A stretch of DNA of 62,000 nucleotides from Chrysomallon squamiferum (GCA_012295275.1 CM022667.1:2167001-2229000); one strand, 5' to 3'; shown: positions 34,778 through 49,140, counted from the first letter of the stretch. The notes: generated by a model from the sequence alone, not told the origin. Made by a program: numbers and translations.

Positions 34778-36181
34778 AACTAACTCTTTTTTCTATGTAA
34801 AACTCAATTTTCTTTAGTAATTTCAGTTCTGAAAAAAACTGTTACCAATATTGACAAAATGTTGGTTCCGGGTTGATTGATGTTTGCTAATCTGAAACTT
34901 TGCTTTTGTGAAGATTTTTGTTATTGAAACTAAGTTTTTATGCATTGACCTTAAGACTTAAATTTGTGTGAGAATTTTTCTTGTCTGTGAAGTGTTTGCT
35001 CTCCAGTTAACATTATTGAGATAATTTTAAAAGGTAATTTATAAAAATGTGTCTTGAATAAAAAGATAATATTCCAGAAGAGAAAGCATGTGCATGTACT
35101 TTATTTGTATGTAGGGGAGACATAGCATGTGATTATGTATGTGTGCAGTATGAGTTGATATGTTAGTTGCATTTATGTGATAAGTATGTGTGGGTGCCTT
35201 TGCATCGGCATATGTGTATACTGGGTAATTTTATGTACATACACATCTGTACAGGAAATATTGGTTTTTCAGTTATGTAAAAACAGAATAAAAGCTAATA
35301 ACTTTTGTTAATGTTATATGTAATGTGTAAGTCTATATTTAATGTTTTTTTAAATATATAATAGTGCATCTTAGAAATTTGAAAATAGATTGATAACATT
35401 CTTAATGTGTTTATCATGATGAAAATAGTTTTCATTTGAAAGTTAATATTCAAACTTTAAGATCGTAGACATAAACTAATTTCTGACATACTAATAGATG
35501 TCAGTTGATACTTGACATGTGATAGTGTTGCCGTTTATTAATAGTAAATATTGATGGGATCACCACAGTTTTCAAATGATCAGATATCACGATTAACTAG
35601 ATTATAATGAATATTTGTTCTGCAATAGCTTCATGCAATTTTTGATTCATGTCTTTTAGGTGTGTAAAGTATGATTTGATTATGATCCATTTCGAGCAAA
35701 ATAGTTCAAACACAGGGCTATTAATAACAAATTTGCACAAATTTGATTTCTTCATTTTTTATAAGAACAAAAACAAGAAAATAATAATAATAAAGATGTG
35801 CTGTCTTCATACAAGAATATTTTGAGAAAATAAAACATACACAGATTAGCTTGGCTTTTTCTGATCTATTTCTTACAAAATTTTTAGCGCTGTTTCTGCA
35901 AAATGGCTATGGTTGATTACCACTTATTTTGTTTTAAAATCAAAACTAATATCTGATTCTATTTCTCAGAAATTTACACTTTACCAGGTTTTCTTTATAA
36001 ATATTTGAAATGCTGTAGGTAATATAATAACTTGAAAAATCAGTATTATTTAATGTTTTTTATTTATTTATTTTGTTTTGTTTATGCTTTTACTAAGATA
36101 AAGGTGTATTTATGATATTAATTTTTTAAAGTCTGAATTATTAAGTATACATTAAACAGATATAACTGATTTTTGTAAATG

Positions 36182-36219
<38 letters not shown>

Positions 36220-36233
36220 TAGATAGATAGATA
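36182..36233. repeat. (GATA)-(GACA)n-(GATA) microsatellite
   Basis: GACA core flanked on both sides by GATA units. Confidence 0.95.
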
Positions 36234-37265
36234 TTATTTAAATTCATAGTTTTCTTACAAATAACCAACAAAAAAAATATGCCTACCTCATGATAAATTT
36301 TGTCACAGTGATTTTATGTTGGCAGAATGAGGTTTCTGTGTCAATTTTAGAAACTAAATACAAGATATTAATAGTGACAAGAAATTATCTAAATGTTACA
36401 TTATCGACTGAAAAATATTTTCTTCAAAGCTATTTCCATTGCCACAATAGGATTATGATGGGCATTGAAATAAAATGAATTTCATGAATCATGTCAGCAT
36501 TTTCTTCCTGGTGTATTTTCTAGCATATTCAGTGTTTTTCTATAAGATGGTAGCAGGCTTTTGTTGCTTGAGTAAACCTGATTATTAGATTGAAAGTAAC
36601 ATTGACAGATGATGTTGCAAGCAAATTCAATGCATTGTTCACAGACACTCAAAGAATATTCATAGCCGTAGCAGTTTTCATCATCAGATTTCAGTTAAGA
36701 CTTTTGATCAGGGTGAAAACTATTTGTAATATTATTGATATTGTTATCTTTATCTTGTATATCATCATATCATTTATATTTATAATCTAGCTATCTATAT
36801 AATTGATTTTTAATTTTGTATTCTATCTTCTTTTTTTTTCTCTTTATATATATTTTTTTTATTATTATTATTTCTTATTTTTATTCTTTCCATTATTTAA
36901 AAAAAAAGAAAAATGTTTTATTTGTTACCTATCTTCGATTATCTTTTTTCTTTGTTTTGCATTCTTTTTATTTTTCTCTTCATCTGGTTCTCTTTAACCC
37001 TCAATCAATTCTTCCTTCGTTTCCTCTTCAGTTATGCGTTTGTTTATTTCTCCTTTGTTTTTATTTTATTCTTTTATTTTGTTCCTCCAATTAGTTCTTG
37101 TTAATTTTCACTGTTCAGCTACTCCATTTATTTGTCTTTCTTTCTATCTTTATTCTTCATCTTATTGTCTTCAATCTTCACACTATTCTTCTCCATTCCT
37201 TTGTTTTCATAACCACAAGTCTGAATGGTAAATACTTTTTTCTGATTTTCTTAATTTTCGTTATG

Positions 37266-37365
37266 AGAGCACAAATAGATAATTAGTCTAGACATGCTGA
37301 TTATGCTTTCATTAACAGCACAAATATATGTACTAGAGATGCTGATTATTCTTTCATTAGTAACT
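37266..37365. repeat. Direct duplication, unit about 52 bases
   Basis: AGCACAAATA, then CTAG, then ATGCTGATTAT, then CTTTCATTA occurs twice in the same order. Confidence 0.7.
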
Positions 37366-39208
37366 ATTCACTGTATAATTACTAATTGTAATCTCAGTTA
37401 TGACGTGTGTAATATTTTGGTTGCGTTGTAATTACTTATATTAGTTATTTTTATTTCTTCCTGTTACAAATTATTTGTATAAGGCTGTGCAGTCATTGAA
37501 CTGGTCTAACACACACCAGAATGTTGTTGCCCACATTTACAAAACACATTTGTTTTGACCATTGCACATTTCCATTTTTTTTTTTTTTTTGCTTAAAGCA
37601 TCAAAAGTTCTGCTCAGTAGTTTGCAAAAATTAGACTAACTAAAGTAACAAATTAATAACTGTATTACATGTTTGTAATATAAATAATCCTTAAACACAG
37701 AGATCATTTTATTACAATTTTTATTACAATTATTATTGTTGAATTTTGTGGATGCCATTAATGAACTTAATTTAAGAGATTACTTTTTTCTTTTCTTATT
37801 CACACACACACACACAAACATTATTTCATTTTATTTCATATTTCATAAATATTGATTTGAATTCACTTTGTATTTTCTAAATTGATGTCTGAGTTCAGAT
37901 AATTGTAGAGAAGAAAAACAAACAAAATATTAATGATGTGAAAAACTAATGTTGTTGTTGTTAAATGTTAAACATAACAATGTGTAGCTGCTACCATTTG
38001 TCATTGTAAATACTACCATTAAGGAACAAAAATTTTATTAAGTTTGACTTTAAAGCCATACTATTTATAATATTATAATTAAAGCTTATTGAAGAATTGA
38101 AGAGTCAGAATTCACTAAGCATTTGCTGCAAAAAAACTTCTAAAAACATGCTATTAGATTTTTAAATGGTTTTTTTCTGATCCTTTTTTTTTCTTTTTAA
38201 ATTATTTTCTTTTGTTATTTTAGATCTTTTTACAGTTTGTTAAACAATCTACTTTCCTTAAAGGCAGAATTATTTTGTTTTTTCCACTTCAGTTAGTTTT
38301 TTATTATTACTGCAGGGAAATTGGCTTTTAGAAAGTCCTTGAATTTTGGAAGATGCAACTTTATAAAATGAGATAATTAGGAAAACAAAAATCAAAAAGA
38401 TTATATTTAGATTTAAAAATTTCATTTATTTGTACTTTAATTTCTGTGCTACAAATAATGTATAAAAGGCATGCTATTTTTATTGTTTTCTGTGTGAATC
38501 TGAAGATAAAAAGATCCTTGCTGCCTAATAATTAATAATAAATAACTCTTGGAATTGAAGCACTGGAGTTGTATTATTATTATTATTATTACAAAGCAAG
38601 TTATTGGACGTCAAATAATTAAAAAAAAAAGTATTTAATTTAATTTTTGTTTACATCTTTTTCATTCATTTAAACATATTAATAGCAGCAGCAATAATTT
38701 TTATGTTCTACTGATACAAAACAGTGTGTTTTCTTTGTTGTTTTGGGTTTTTTTTTTTTCATTTTGTTGGGGGGTGGGGAGCAGGTGATGTTTTTGTTTC
38801 ATCATATTCCAGTATATTACTGTAACTTCTTACTACCACGATTCTAAGGATTTATCTTTCTAATTATACATCTTTAATGTGTGCCATTGCTATACCATAC
38901 ACATGATATTACACATGACTGATTTAATGTTACAAACCATGGATTTACCAGAGCAAGTTTTTCTCATTTGTCAGCATATTAACAAAAATTATCTGATACC
39001 TGATAATATTGATATATAAAGATACAAATCTGCATTCATTTATTTCTTACAAACAGCAACCACTTTCCCACAGAAAACAAAACTAATCATGATATTCCAT
39101 ATTGTTGTGTCAAAGTCTCAGTTCTTTGACTTTAGCTGACAGTTTTGGCCAGTGGTTCAAAGTGTGGGTTCAGATCTATAGAGAATGGCTAAAAGTGGAC
39201 TTGAGTGC

Positions 39209-39209
<1 letters not shown>

Positions 39210-39259
<50 letters not shown>

Positions 39260-39261
39260 GC
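39210..39261. repeat. (GT)n microsatellite
   Basis: About 23 GT units then GCGT and CATG variants. Confidence 0.97.
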
Positions 39262-39902
39262 ATGCATGCATTTAGGTGTGTCTGGGTAAATGTGTTTGTT
39301 TTGATGTTCTTTACTCATATTCAACACACACAGACAAGGAATGAAAGCAATAAAATTTTGTTCCTATTTGCTAATTTTTCTAAAGACTAAGATGAAAAAT
39401 AATCAACAAAATATTTTATTCTTTCCAACTAGAACATGTCTGTAACTGCTTATTTTGTATAATTCAGTTTGGAGACATCTGTCTGGTCTGGTACATTTAA
39501 AATGGTGGAATCTTTTCACAATATTTAATTCTTGTTTGTCCTAATAGTTGGAAAATGTTCAGAATACCAATCAGTATTGATTTTTCTTTCTTAATTTGAG
39601 ACCTAGCAGTTGTTGGAAACTTGTCTCTCCTATTTTAGACATCCTCTTCTTCTTCTTTTTTTTAATTTTTCTTTTTAAATATCTTCTCTATAATTTTGGT
39701 TCCATTAAATGCAGAGCTTACATGGACTGCAGTGTACTATGATGAATAAGTGCCATAAATTTGTAGATGATTTTAAAAATGATAATCTTCAGTATACAGT
39801 CCAAATAACTTGTTTTTAAGAACATTTGTTTTGTGCTAGTAAAAATGATTTTTTTTTGTTTTTGTTTTTTTTGACTGGTCTGTTTTAGGTTAGTATTACA
39901 TA

Positions 39903-39941
39903 AGAACTGAAGAAGTAGTCACTATATACTTCTCCAGTTCT
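39903..39941. repeat. Inverted repeat, 15-base arms, 9-base loop
   Basis: Left arm 39903-39917 (AGAACTGAAGAAGTA) pairs with right arm 39927-39941 with a single mismatch in 15. Confidence 0.8.
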
Positions 39942-42900
39942 GCAGATTTATGTCTACTAGTATAAACTTTTCATTAAAGCCTGCCACACAAATCATTGAG
40001 TTTTATCCATCTTATATCCAACTTGGTGACTGCTTTGTCAGCGGTGTTGGTATTAAAACTGATAGCAAGTTGATTTTCTACCAGATTCAGAACTGTATTG
40101 TTAACTGTATTAGACTGCTGCAGTTCCGCTGACAAAACCTCAACCAGTCATGATTGGATTTTCATCATCAATGCTGATTTTAATGTCTGTCCATAACATT
40201 GTCAAACTAAATCTATACCACCTCATAAAAAAGAGGGAAAGAAATGTGTTAAGATTATTAAATTGAAATACGATGAAACAAAAATATTAAAAAACAACAA
40301 CAAAAAACGAAGAAAACACATTGTTTTGTATTTACTATTCTTCTTAGCACTTCAAACATACATGTACACTTAGTTGCATGCTTGATTTAAGAAACTTATT
40401 TACATTTTTAATAAACTGAGATTGTTTACTTAACAAATTTTTTGCTTTCATTAAGCTTATCTTTTATTCTTTTTTTCCTTTTTTAAAATTAATTAATTAA
40501 TTTTTTTTTTTTTTTTTGTCTTTTTCTTTAATGTTTTCCTTTAAAGAATTAATGATTATTATTAGAAGTTACATAATTAGTATCTATGAACACATGCTAA
40601 TATTAGCACTGAAAGATGATCGTTCTTGTCTCGGTGGTTAACTTGTTTTGAAACCAACACAAGACCTGAAGGAAATGGTTTTCTTTGACACATTTCTAGA
40701 GGACATTATTGTAGCAGCAGCCATCTGTTTTAATGAGAATAGTTTTTATCTGCTTGTTATATACTCTCATCTTTCAACTAATTTGATATATTTGTACTTT
40801 ACTACTTCTCCTTCAGGGTTCAACAAGTAATCTGTACTTTTTGAGTTTGTATGCGTGTGTTTCAGTTCAAGCTATTTTGAATTTGATGAAACTATAGAGC
40901 TGTCTCAGAAGGTTCTTACTGAAATGAACAGTGAATTTGATCTTCTATAATTTTAAGATCTGTCTTGAGAAAAACAAGCAGTTTTATTTTTCAGTGTATG
41001 CTGGTGCTTGGATATTGCAGGATAAATGCAAAACCTGGAATACATTATATTAATATTGATATTATGAAACCATTGGTTAATTTGAAACCATCATCATTAC
41101 GTTTACATGAGAATTTCTTAATATAGTTTTGGCTGTTTTAATCTATGTCTTAAAATTATATTTTGAAAATGAAAATGACTGCTTGATATTTTGGTAATTT
41201 TATCAATGTGAATATATGTATTTGTGTGTGTTAATGTGCATCTGCAAGATTACCCTGAAATGTATTAGATTTACGTAAAATATTGGTTGTAAATGTGCCA
41301 CTTTCACTAACCCAGTATAGAATATCATTTCTCATTGTTAAGTTATTTTGCCTAAAATTTTAGCACTCTGTCAAATATTTTGGATAAGCATTGTATAGAA
41401 AAACATGGACCATATATAGGTTGAGTGATACGATCCTCAAGATCTTTATTACCTGATGGTTGGTTTTCTTGTCAAATTCGTTAGTTCTGTTATAAATAAC
41501 CTCCCACTCTCATTAAAGTTGGATAACTCTGTCACTAACAGTTTGGACGTGCATATACCTAGATTTCTCTTTTTCTGTTATTATTTTTATATGTCCGTTC
41601 ATAAAACCTCTTCTTCAGTTCAATGTCTATAAGCAATTGCAGATTAAAGAGAAAATCTGCTTGAAGATGCCAATGTAAGTATAGTGAATACAACTACTTT
41701 GATTTACCAGTGTTTTCATGTGAAGGACAGGCATAAATATTTCTCCATCAGCTTAAGATGAGAAGAATCAAAAGATCATTGGAGAGTCTGCTCTAGTGGC
41801 TTTCACTTAATGACAAATCATGCTTTCAACTCAGAACTGTCAACTTACCATTCTATTTGCCTTGCTGTAGCCTGACCCTAGATCCACACCACTGATCTCA
41901 GATATATGACCACTATAAATCTAATGTGTTTTGTTAATGGACTCCTGACATTGACAGACCATTAGTGAAAGCGTGCGGTGTAAAATAGTTTTAAGATTTT
42001 TAATTTTATTTTTAACATGCTCTTAGTTCTTGTTCTGGGTTTTTTGTGGCAGTTTATTTATTTATTATTAACTTTTTCTCTTTTTTTTTTTTGCTGTTTT
42101 TAATTTTTAATTTAATTTTATTTAAATCTTTTTTTTTTTTTTTTTTTGAAAGTTCATTTGTTGTTTAATTCTATAAGCAGAGTATATAAAAAGAACAATA
42201 GAAAAAATAGAAAAGAAAAAGAAGCAAAAACATATCCACTCAGTCCAAAATTACCATATTCAGTCATTTGATAACCACGTCTTCATTCATTTACAATATT
42301 AAAAAGTTAATGTTATTAGGATAAAAGTAATATATGTATGTATGTATATAATATATCAGGAATTTGATCAATGAAATGACTGAAATGAAATGATAAATAT
42401 TTGTTTGGTATATATTTTCATATTAATCTTCAATGTGTAAATGATGCATGTTTGAAAAAGGAGAGCTGATCTCTGCTGTTACTTATTCAGCAGATAGGAA
42501 TCAGTTATGTGTAGTTTCTCCACAGATCTTTTATAAATACTTCCTGAGGCACTGTAAAGAAAATGTTTATCTTGTGTGCAAATAACAGTTTTTGAATGAT
42601 TCTTTACTGCAACACTTTATGAATAAATAACCATCAATTTATTCAGTGGCATGGCCTGATTGTCAGAAGATAAGACTTCTGGCCTCTTTAATCAAGATTT
42701 CTACACAATTGTTTTCATATTTGCTCTCAAAGCCATGAATAAATTGTTAATATATCACCAACTAAAAAAATAAAATGCCTGGGATAAATATATGTCTGGC
42801 AGTGATAAATGGTTACTGATTTAAAAATATATATATATATATATATATTTTTTTTTTAGTCTGTTCATCATTACTGGTTTATAAACAGCCAAGTTGTTTA

Positions 42901-43403
42901 TTTTCCTATTTGAGTAGATGTGTATGAGATATCTTGTGTTTCTTGAATGATCTTCTTTATGTTATTATAATAGAATTAAGAAAACTGAAAATCAAATATT
43001 GTTTTTACAGAGTTTTATTTCTTCTTTTTTTTTGGTTTATATATTTATTATCTTGATTTTGTTGGGGTTTTTAATTTGTCTGTTTATTTGTTTTGTTTGT
43101 TGTTGTTGTTTTAGGATATTAAGATGATTAACTTACAATTTTAAAAGAATAATAATAGTTGTGGTGATGTTCAAGAAAAACTGAATTCTTTATATTATAA
43201 TGATAATGATTATTATGATTATTTTATGTTAATTATAATTATTTAATTTTTTTATTATTATTATTTTTTTTTTAACCATCTTCCAAAGAATTTAGTTTCA
43301 GGTTTTTAGAGTTAAGTTAATGAATTTCATTTTCTTTCTTCTTTTCTCCATTTTTTCTTTTTTTTTCTTTTAAATTTTTTTTTGGCAATACTTTTCTGTT
43401 TCT

Positions 43404-43405
<2 letters not shown>

Positions 43406-43445
<40 letters not shown>
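43406..43445. repeat. Poly-T tract
   Basis: About 40 T without interruption. Confidence 0.95.
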
Positions 43446-43446
<1 letters not shown>

Positions 43447-44126
43447 GGTTTTCATTTTAAATTTTCTTTTTTATTATTATTATTATCTCACAAAAATTGA
43501 GCTTGTTACATAACGTTCATCAGACAAATACAACTCATTAAATGTTTGCCTGACATTCTGAATAGAGATGAAGACAGGCATGAACATGAACTTGTCTTCA
43601 TTAAGAAAATAGTTAAGGGATGTAAAACGAGCCTCGTAAAAGTCACATAACAGAAGAAAAGCTTTTAATTGTATGTCAAATTATGTAATAGCATCATTAA
43701 TTTCTTTATCTGTATCCGATTTGTTTTTCTCATTTTCTTTAACCTGTATACTTGCTAGTAAATAAAAAAGAAAACATTTTCTTCTTCCCATGTCAGTATC
43801 ACTTTGTGAGTTGGACTTTATTCAGAAATGGTTGGCTTATGGAAAGTGGCCGTATTTATTTAATTTAAATCATACATCTAAATGTAGATCAGTATTAAAG
43901 TAGTATTTAGTTAGTTTATTTTTGAAATTAAACTCTATTAGTACTATTATGTCTTTGTACTACATGAGTATATTTACAGAGTATGAACTGTTTTGTAAAA
44001 CTGTATACTCATATGCTGTTCAGACACTACTTATGTAGATCCATACTTACATAGCAATTCCTAACTTTTTGTTTAAAATTGTTGGTCATACATGAGTATT
44101 TTATAAGGTATGTAACCAGTAGTTAA

Positions 44127-44128
<2 letters not shown>

Positions 44129-44165
<37 letters not shown>
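44129..44165. repeat. Poly-T tract
   Basis: T run of about 37 bases; a poly-Lys frame on the minus strand comes from it. Confidence 0.95.
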
Positions 44166-44166
<1 letters not shown>

Positions 44167-44200
44167 ACATAATGTATAGATTAGGAAAATGACCATACCA

Positions 44201-44205
<5 letters not shown>

Positions 44206-44251
<46 letters not shown>

Positions 44252-44254
44252 TAT
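44206..44254. repeat. (TA)n-(CA)n microsatellite
   Basis: TA units followed by about ten CA units. Confidence 0.95.
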
Positions 44255-44589
44255 ACCTATTGGGTTTAATGTATGATAAACTTCATGTGCTTGAAGCATA
44301 AAACATATCAATATACTTTTTATATTTAGCAAACTGCAAAAACCAAATCTGCTAACATATTTTCACAAGATACAACAGTATTCTTTTTTTTTATTAAGTG
44401 AATACTAAAAATCTATCTGCTAACTAAATTTTCCATAAACTAGCTACACATTAAATGTCAAAGAGTTGCATGTAGCTCCCAAGAAATAGTTTGATTCCTG
44501 GTATATAATGAGGCATGCTGTTATTACCTTTTCCTTTTATTTTTTGATCAATAATTACTTAATGTTTTTGTTACCATTAACTGAAATTT

Positions 44590-45355
44590 TTCCTTTTGAG
44601 AGAGATTTGCTAGTGCATAAAACTACAATGATGCAAAATGACATTTATGTAAATCATATACATAAAAAAGAAGAAGGAATCGTAATGAGATATTCTGTTA
44701 TCTAATAAAGCTAATCTGCTTTCAGTTACATAAACAAATCTTTTATCGTTAGTTAATTTTTACAAGAGATTTGCATAAAACTGCTGTGAAATGTAGCATT
44801 TTCAAATTATACGTTGTGAATAGATCCTTTATTAAGAAAATGATCGAATAATATAAAAAAAAATATTAGGAAAACACAACCACAGTTTGTTAGATATTTT
44901 GTTAAATAATATTGTTAATTCACTGATATTTTATCAGTTTTATTTTATTTTATTTTATTTTTGTTATTACATTTCATTTTATATTTATTTATTTATTTTA
45001 TTATTATTATTATTTTTGTATTTTATATTTAGTAATTATTTTTATTAAAGAAATAATTTTTGAACTTACTGTGCAACACTGATTCATCATTTTAATATCT
45101 GGTTTTTTAATTAAGAAAATTGTCAGATAAAACTTGTAAAAACTGAATAGGTTAAAAACAACAAAAAAGATATTTTGTTATGATGTCATTAATTCACATT
45201 TTCTATTTTTATTTTTTTTTTATTGTTTTATTATTACAATTTTATTTATTCTTATTTTTGTTTTTCTTAATCATTTTCTGTTAAGACTTACATTTGCTAG
45301 TGAAACAACTGAATTATCTTTTTAAACCTAGTGACTACATCTTCATTTAAATAAA

Positions 45356-45398
<43 letters not shown>

Positions 45399-45760
45399 TT
45401 TTAGTGACATGAAATATTGTATAAAACAAATGTAAAAATTTTGAAGGTATAATAACATAATGAAATATTCATTTTATTTAACAGCATTAATCTCACCTTA
45501 CATGTAATATTAAAAACTCGTTTCATTATTAATTTACTTGTCATTTTACTATCACTCAGGGATTTGCTAGTGCATAAAATTGCAATGAATTACTTTTTTT
45601 TTTTTTCATTAACCTTTTAGTTCAATAATACAAAATAACATTTCTGTAAATTACGTTATAAGAAGAGCCTGTAATGATTCATTTGAATAGTAAATTTAAT
45701 AAGCTGTCATTTTTAAAATATCAAAATACTAAAAAGATTCTTTTTAATCAGCAAAAAAAA
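44590..45760. repeat. Diverged duplicated segment, copies about 960 bases apart
   Basis: AGGGATTTGCTAGTGCATAAAA-like sequence followed by CAATGA, CAAAAT-ACATTT-TGTAAAT and AAGAAG occurs at about 44600-44690 and again at 45558-45670. A partial TTGCATAAAACT copy is at 44771 and a TTTGCTAGTG copy at 45293. Confidence 0.6.
45358..45397. repeat. (AAT)n microsatellite
   Basis: About 13 AAT units. Confidence 0.95.
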
Positions 45761-46137
45761 TAACTTGTCACCCATTCAGACCTGGATTTTGTTCTCCAAC
45801 TTTCTTATTAATCCACATTCATTAAATTTGAAAACATTATTTTCAGTTTCAACAGCTTTTCCTTTTCTTTTTTTTCAATGCACAACACCAGAAACCAGTT
45901 TTAATAAATGATTTTGAAGGAAATGAATCATATTTTATTACTTTCTTCAGTATCTCTAAATCCATTATATTTTCTATTTTAATATTTAACTGTTTGTTAA
46001 GTATATCTTTAGAGATGATATATAGGTGTGTGTTTTTGTTTTATAGATTGTTGCTGTAGTAATAGGTATACTAAAAAAAAATGAAAATACTTTTGGATCA
46101 TGCTTTATGTAATGATTTATAATTGATCATTTGCACT

Positions 46138-46142
46138 AATAA

Positions 46143-46194
<52 letters not shown>
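46138..46194. repeat. (AAT)n microsatellite
   Basis: About 18 AAT units with one AAAA interruption. Confidence 0.95.
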
Positions 46195-46195
<1 letters not shown>

Positions 46196-47859
46196 TAAAT
46201 AAAATTAAATTTTGAGTTGATCTCTTTACATTTATTTTATCATTTTATTTCATAAACCTGAAAATTGTCTAACTAAATATAGATTATTTCAATTTGAAAT
46301 AAAACCCATAAATGTAGCATAAATAAAACCATAAATAAATTGAAAGATAAAATGTCTTGTTTACCAAACCGACCTAAGCCAAATGTTAACAACTTATTGC
46401 CAACACTGATGGTAATAAAATAATTCAGGTTATTCTACAAAATGTTTCCACTTCAGATGTTGGTGCACAAATGCACAGAGGTTATTGCTGTTGATACATA
46501 AATAGAGATCTATGCCATGATCAACTAAATAAGCAATTTTTGTTTCTTTTCTATTTTTAATTTTTTATTATATTTTTTTTCTCAGTCTTTTTATTTATTG
46601 TATCATTTTGTTGTGTCCAAATTAATGACCTTTTTACATTCACTATGTAACTGAAAAATTACTGATCCTTTTTCTCTCTTTGTTCACAGTGGTATCAGCA
46701 GTAATAAATCAATATTATGCACCTTCCCATAATTTTGAGAGAAAATCGCTTGAATTTGTATCTACCAGAAAAATATAAATATATATAGATATGTATATAC
46801 ATATGTATATGTGTATATATATATGTGTGAGAAAAGCATATATATTTATATATGCTTTTTGCAGACAATTTATGTTTAAATGAAAACGGAGTATATCAAA
46901 TCCAATAATTGTTTTAACAAAAAATATTTTGACATTAAGATCTTAATGTGATCAAAATAATAAGGAAAAAAAGAAGAAAGAAAAGAAATAAAAGGAAATG
47001 TAGAATCAAACAAATAGCAACAAAAAAAATCTCTTTGAGTTATTACTAATCCCAGTTTTAATATACTGAGCATGATCTGAGCATAAAATTATCAATGTGA
47101 GGGAGAATCTATTAATGGATAAAGTATATTAATAGTTTTACGACTTTGATCAGCACAACTGAGAAAGTATTAAAAACTATTTTTGCATCTTTGTTTTCTT
47201 TTTTTTTTTTTTTCTTTTTATTTCCTGTAGAATGTTTTTTTCTTCTATAAACAGCTTTTTTATATCAAGTTTACCACACCATTAATTGTAGGTGGGTGTT
47301 TTTTTTAGGATTTCTATTTTCTTTTTTAAATTTTCTTCTTTATACTTTATTTTTATTTTTTGTGTTTGCTGTTTTCCTCTTTTCTTTTCTTTTTCTTTAA
47401 TCTTTTTTGTCTTCTGGGGGTTTTGGGGTTTTTTTTTATTATTATTATTATTTTATTTTTTTTGTTTGTTTGTTTGTTAATTAAATAAAAGCAAATTATC
47501 TTTTTTCATCATTTGTTTTTGTGGGGTTACCTTTGATTTTCTGTATGGAAGATATTCTTTATTTGTTTATTTAGTTTTAAATTTTAATTTTAAATTTTAG
47601 TTTGAGGATATTGGCAGCTGCAGTAATTGTAATTTTTGTTTATTTTAATTTATTTATTTATTTTTTTGTCAAGTTGTTGGCAAAGATGTTGCTGTAGGTC
47701 TTGTAACATTTAGTGGCTTCATAAGATCCAATACCCATTTTAAAACAGCAGCCTTCAGCATTGTGATGAATTTATGTTGCCATTAAGGTGTTTTCTGAAC
47801 ATAAAAAGTTAATTAAATGTTGCCAAACTAAACTCATATATACAAAAATATAGATAGCT

Positions 47860-48060
47860 GAAATGTCATACAAATATCTGTTAAAATATGGCAAGGGTAT
47901 AATGATTTAAAATGTTGCAATATTGCAAGCATGTCTGTTAAATAAAATATTGCTATGTGGGAAAGAAATCTGTTAAAATATTGCTGAATGGCAAGGTTTT
48001 AAGTTAAAGTAGTGCTATATGACAAGCATTCAGGTTAATGTACTTGTCAAACTGCAATAT
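47860..48060. repeat. Diverged minisatellite with TCTGTTAAA cores
   Basis: TCTGTTAAA-x-ATATTGC and GGCAAG/GACAAG blocks recur at irregular 30-57 base spacing. Confidence 0.5.
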
Positions 48061-48440
48061 TTTGATTTCCAATGGGCATATCTCTCTTAATCTGATAACT
48101 GCAAAAGAAATCTAAACAGTATGATTATGGTCAAGCTGGCATAAAAATGTCATAGAAATGCTTCATTGGGTTGTTTTTTTTAAAGTAAAAATTGTTATTA
48201 TTAACACATGTTCCATCCAAGCCAGTTTTTTTCAATTGTTTTATCAAAGATCTTAGTATGTGCTTTTCCATTTGTAGGAAAGAATGCATAAAACATCATT
48301 GCCTGCTAATTCAAAAGCAGTAATCCATAATGAGCTGGAAGAAGGTTTCCTTTATTAAACATGTTTATAATGCCATATAAGTGCAGAATAAAAATTACAA
48401 GAGACCATTGTAAAGAAACAAAATAAATGCCTTCTCCCAA

Positions 48441-49140
48441 ATTCAAATTTAAAATTCCTGGATATAATTTAATACTTTAAGAAAAATATACATAACCGTT
48501 GACTTTCTGTGAAATCTCACTGAGGTGATGTGAATGTGCAGTGTTAATGTAACCAGTTATAAAGGAAGAGTGTGTTTCAAACTATTTGCAAACAGTTTCG
48601 GCTTTGATAATCAAATTTGCACATTCAGTCTGCAGCAAGTAATACGTTTTTAAATGGTTTCTTGGCAAACCTGAATGTAATCATTTAAAGAATGTCTCTG
48701 TGGATAACACATTCAGCATACTGATGTTTGTGTGAGTTATCTCACATCTATTTATCATCTCCTTGTAGTCTTAAAGAGTGTGATCCCAAGAGCAAAAATA
48801 AAGACATTTATGTATTGACTTTGGTGATCCTATCTCACAAAAATGATTTGGCCATGTCTACAACTAGTGGTCATCGTTTAATTGAGCTTTCGTAGATTGC
48901 AAATCAATTTATTGAGTGTCAGTGTTGTCGCTCGCAAGTGAAAAAGGTTGCAGGACAGTTCAAAGAATGAACAGAGATCAAGTAAATCCATACGTAACTT
49001 GATGGACTGGTAAAAGATGAGTTACTTTTTCGATTGCACTGATTCAGTCTTAGGTGCTATAAATCTTGGGATAAACTTCCCAGCAGGCATTATGCTGGCA
49101 TTTACTAACTCTGAATCATGAGAATAATAAAGGATAATGG
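48441..49140. other. Less AT-rich, repeat-free stretch; possible conserved non-coding element
   Basis: Lacks microsatellites and homopolymers for about 700 bases, and has frequent stops in every frame, so it is not evidently coding. The only argument for constraint is its complexity against the surrounding DNA; that is weak. Confidence 0.2.

Larger units (their letters stand above)
31248..36181 (+). other. Sequence after the last DDX1 exon; probable long intron, first part
   Basis: Begins with a normal donor (GTAAGG). Two CA tracts (31625-31664, 32012-32081) and poly-T/A runs; otherwise AT-rich DNA with no recognised exon on either strand. Confidence 0.6.
36234..43405. other. Non-coding AT-rich DNA, second part of the putative long intron
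   Basis: The pyrimidine-rich stretch 36800-37250 is open in several plus frames only because it lacks purines. A short direct duplication lies at 37266-37365, a GT tract at 39210-39261 and a hairpin at 39903-39941. No exon recognised. Confidence 0.55.
43446..48440. other. Non-coding AT-rich DNA, third part of the putative long intron
   Basis: Contains poly-T (44129-44165), TA/CA (44206-44254), AAT tracts (45358-45397, 46138-46194), a diverged duplication (44590-45760) and a diverged minisatellite (47860-48060). No exon recognised. Confidence 0.55.

Noticed and set aside
36803-37286. Cluster of plus-strand frames rich in Phe, Leu and Ser
   Set aside because: Caused by pyrimidine-rich DNA; three frames are open together.
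48278-48350. Exon-like segment after TTTGTAG, 24 codons open
   Set aside because: Does not match the expected DDX1 sequence after exon 20 and the following GTTTCC is a weak donor.
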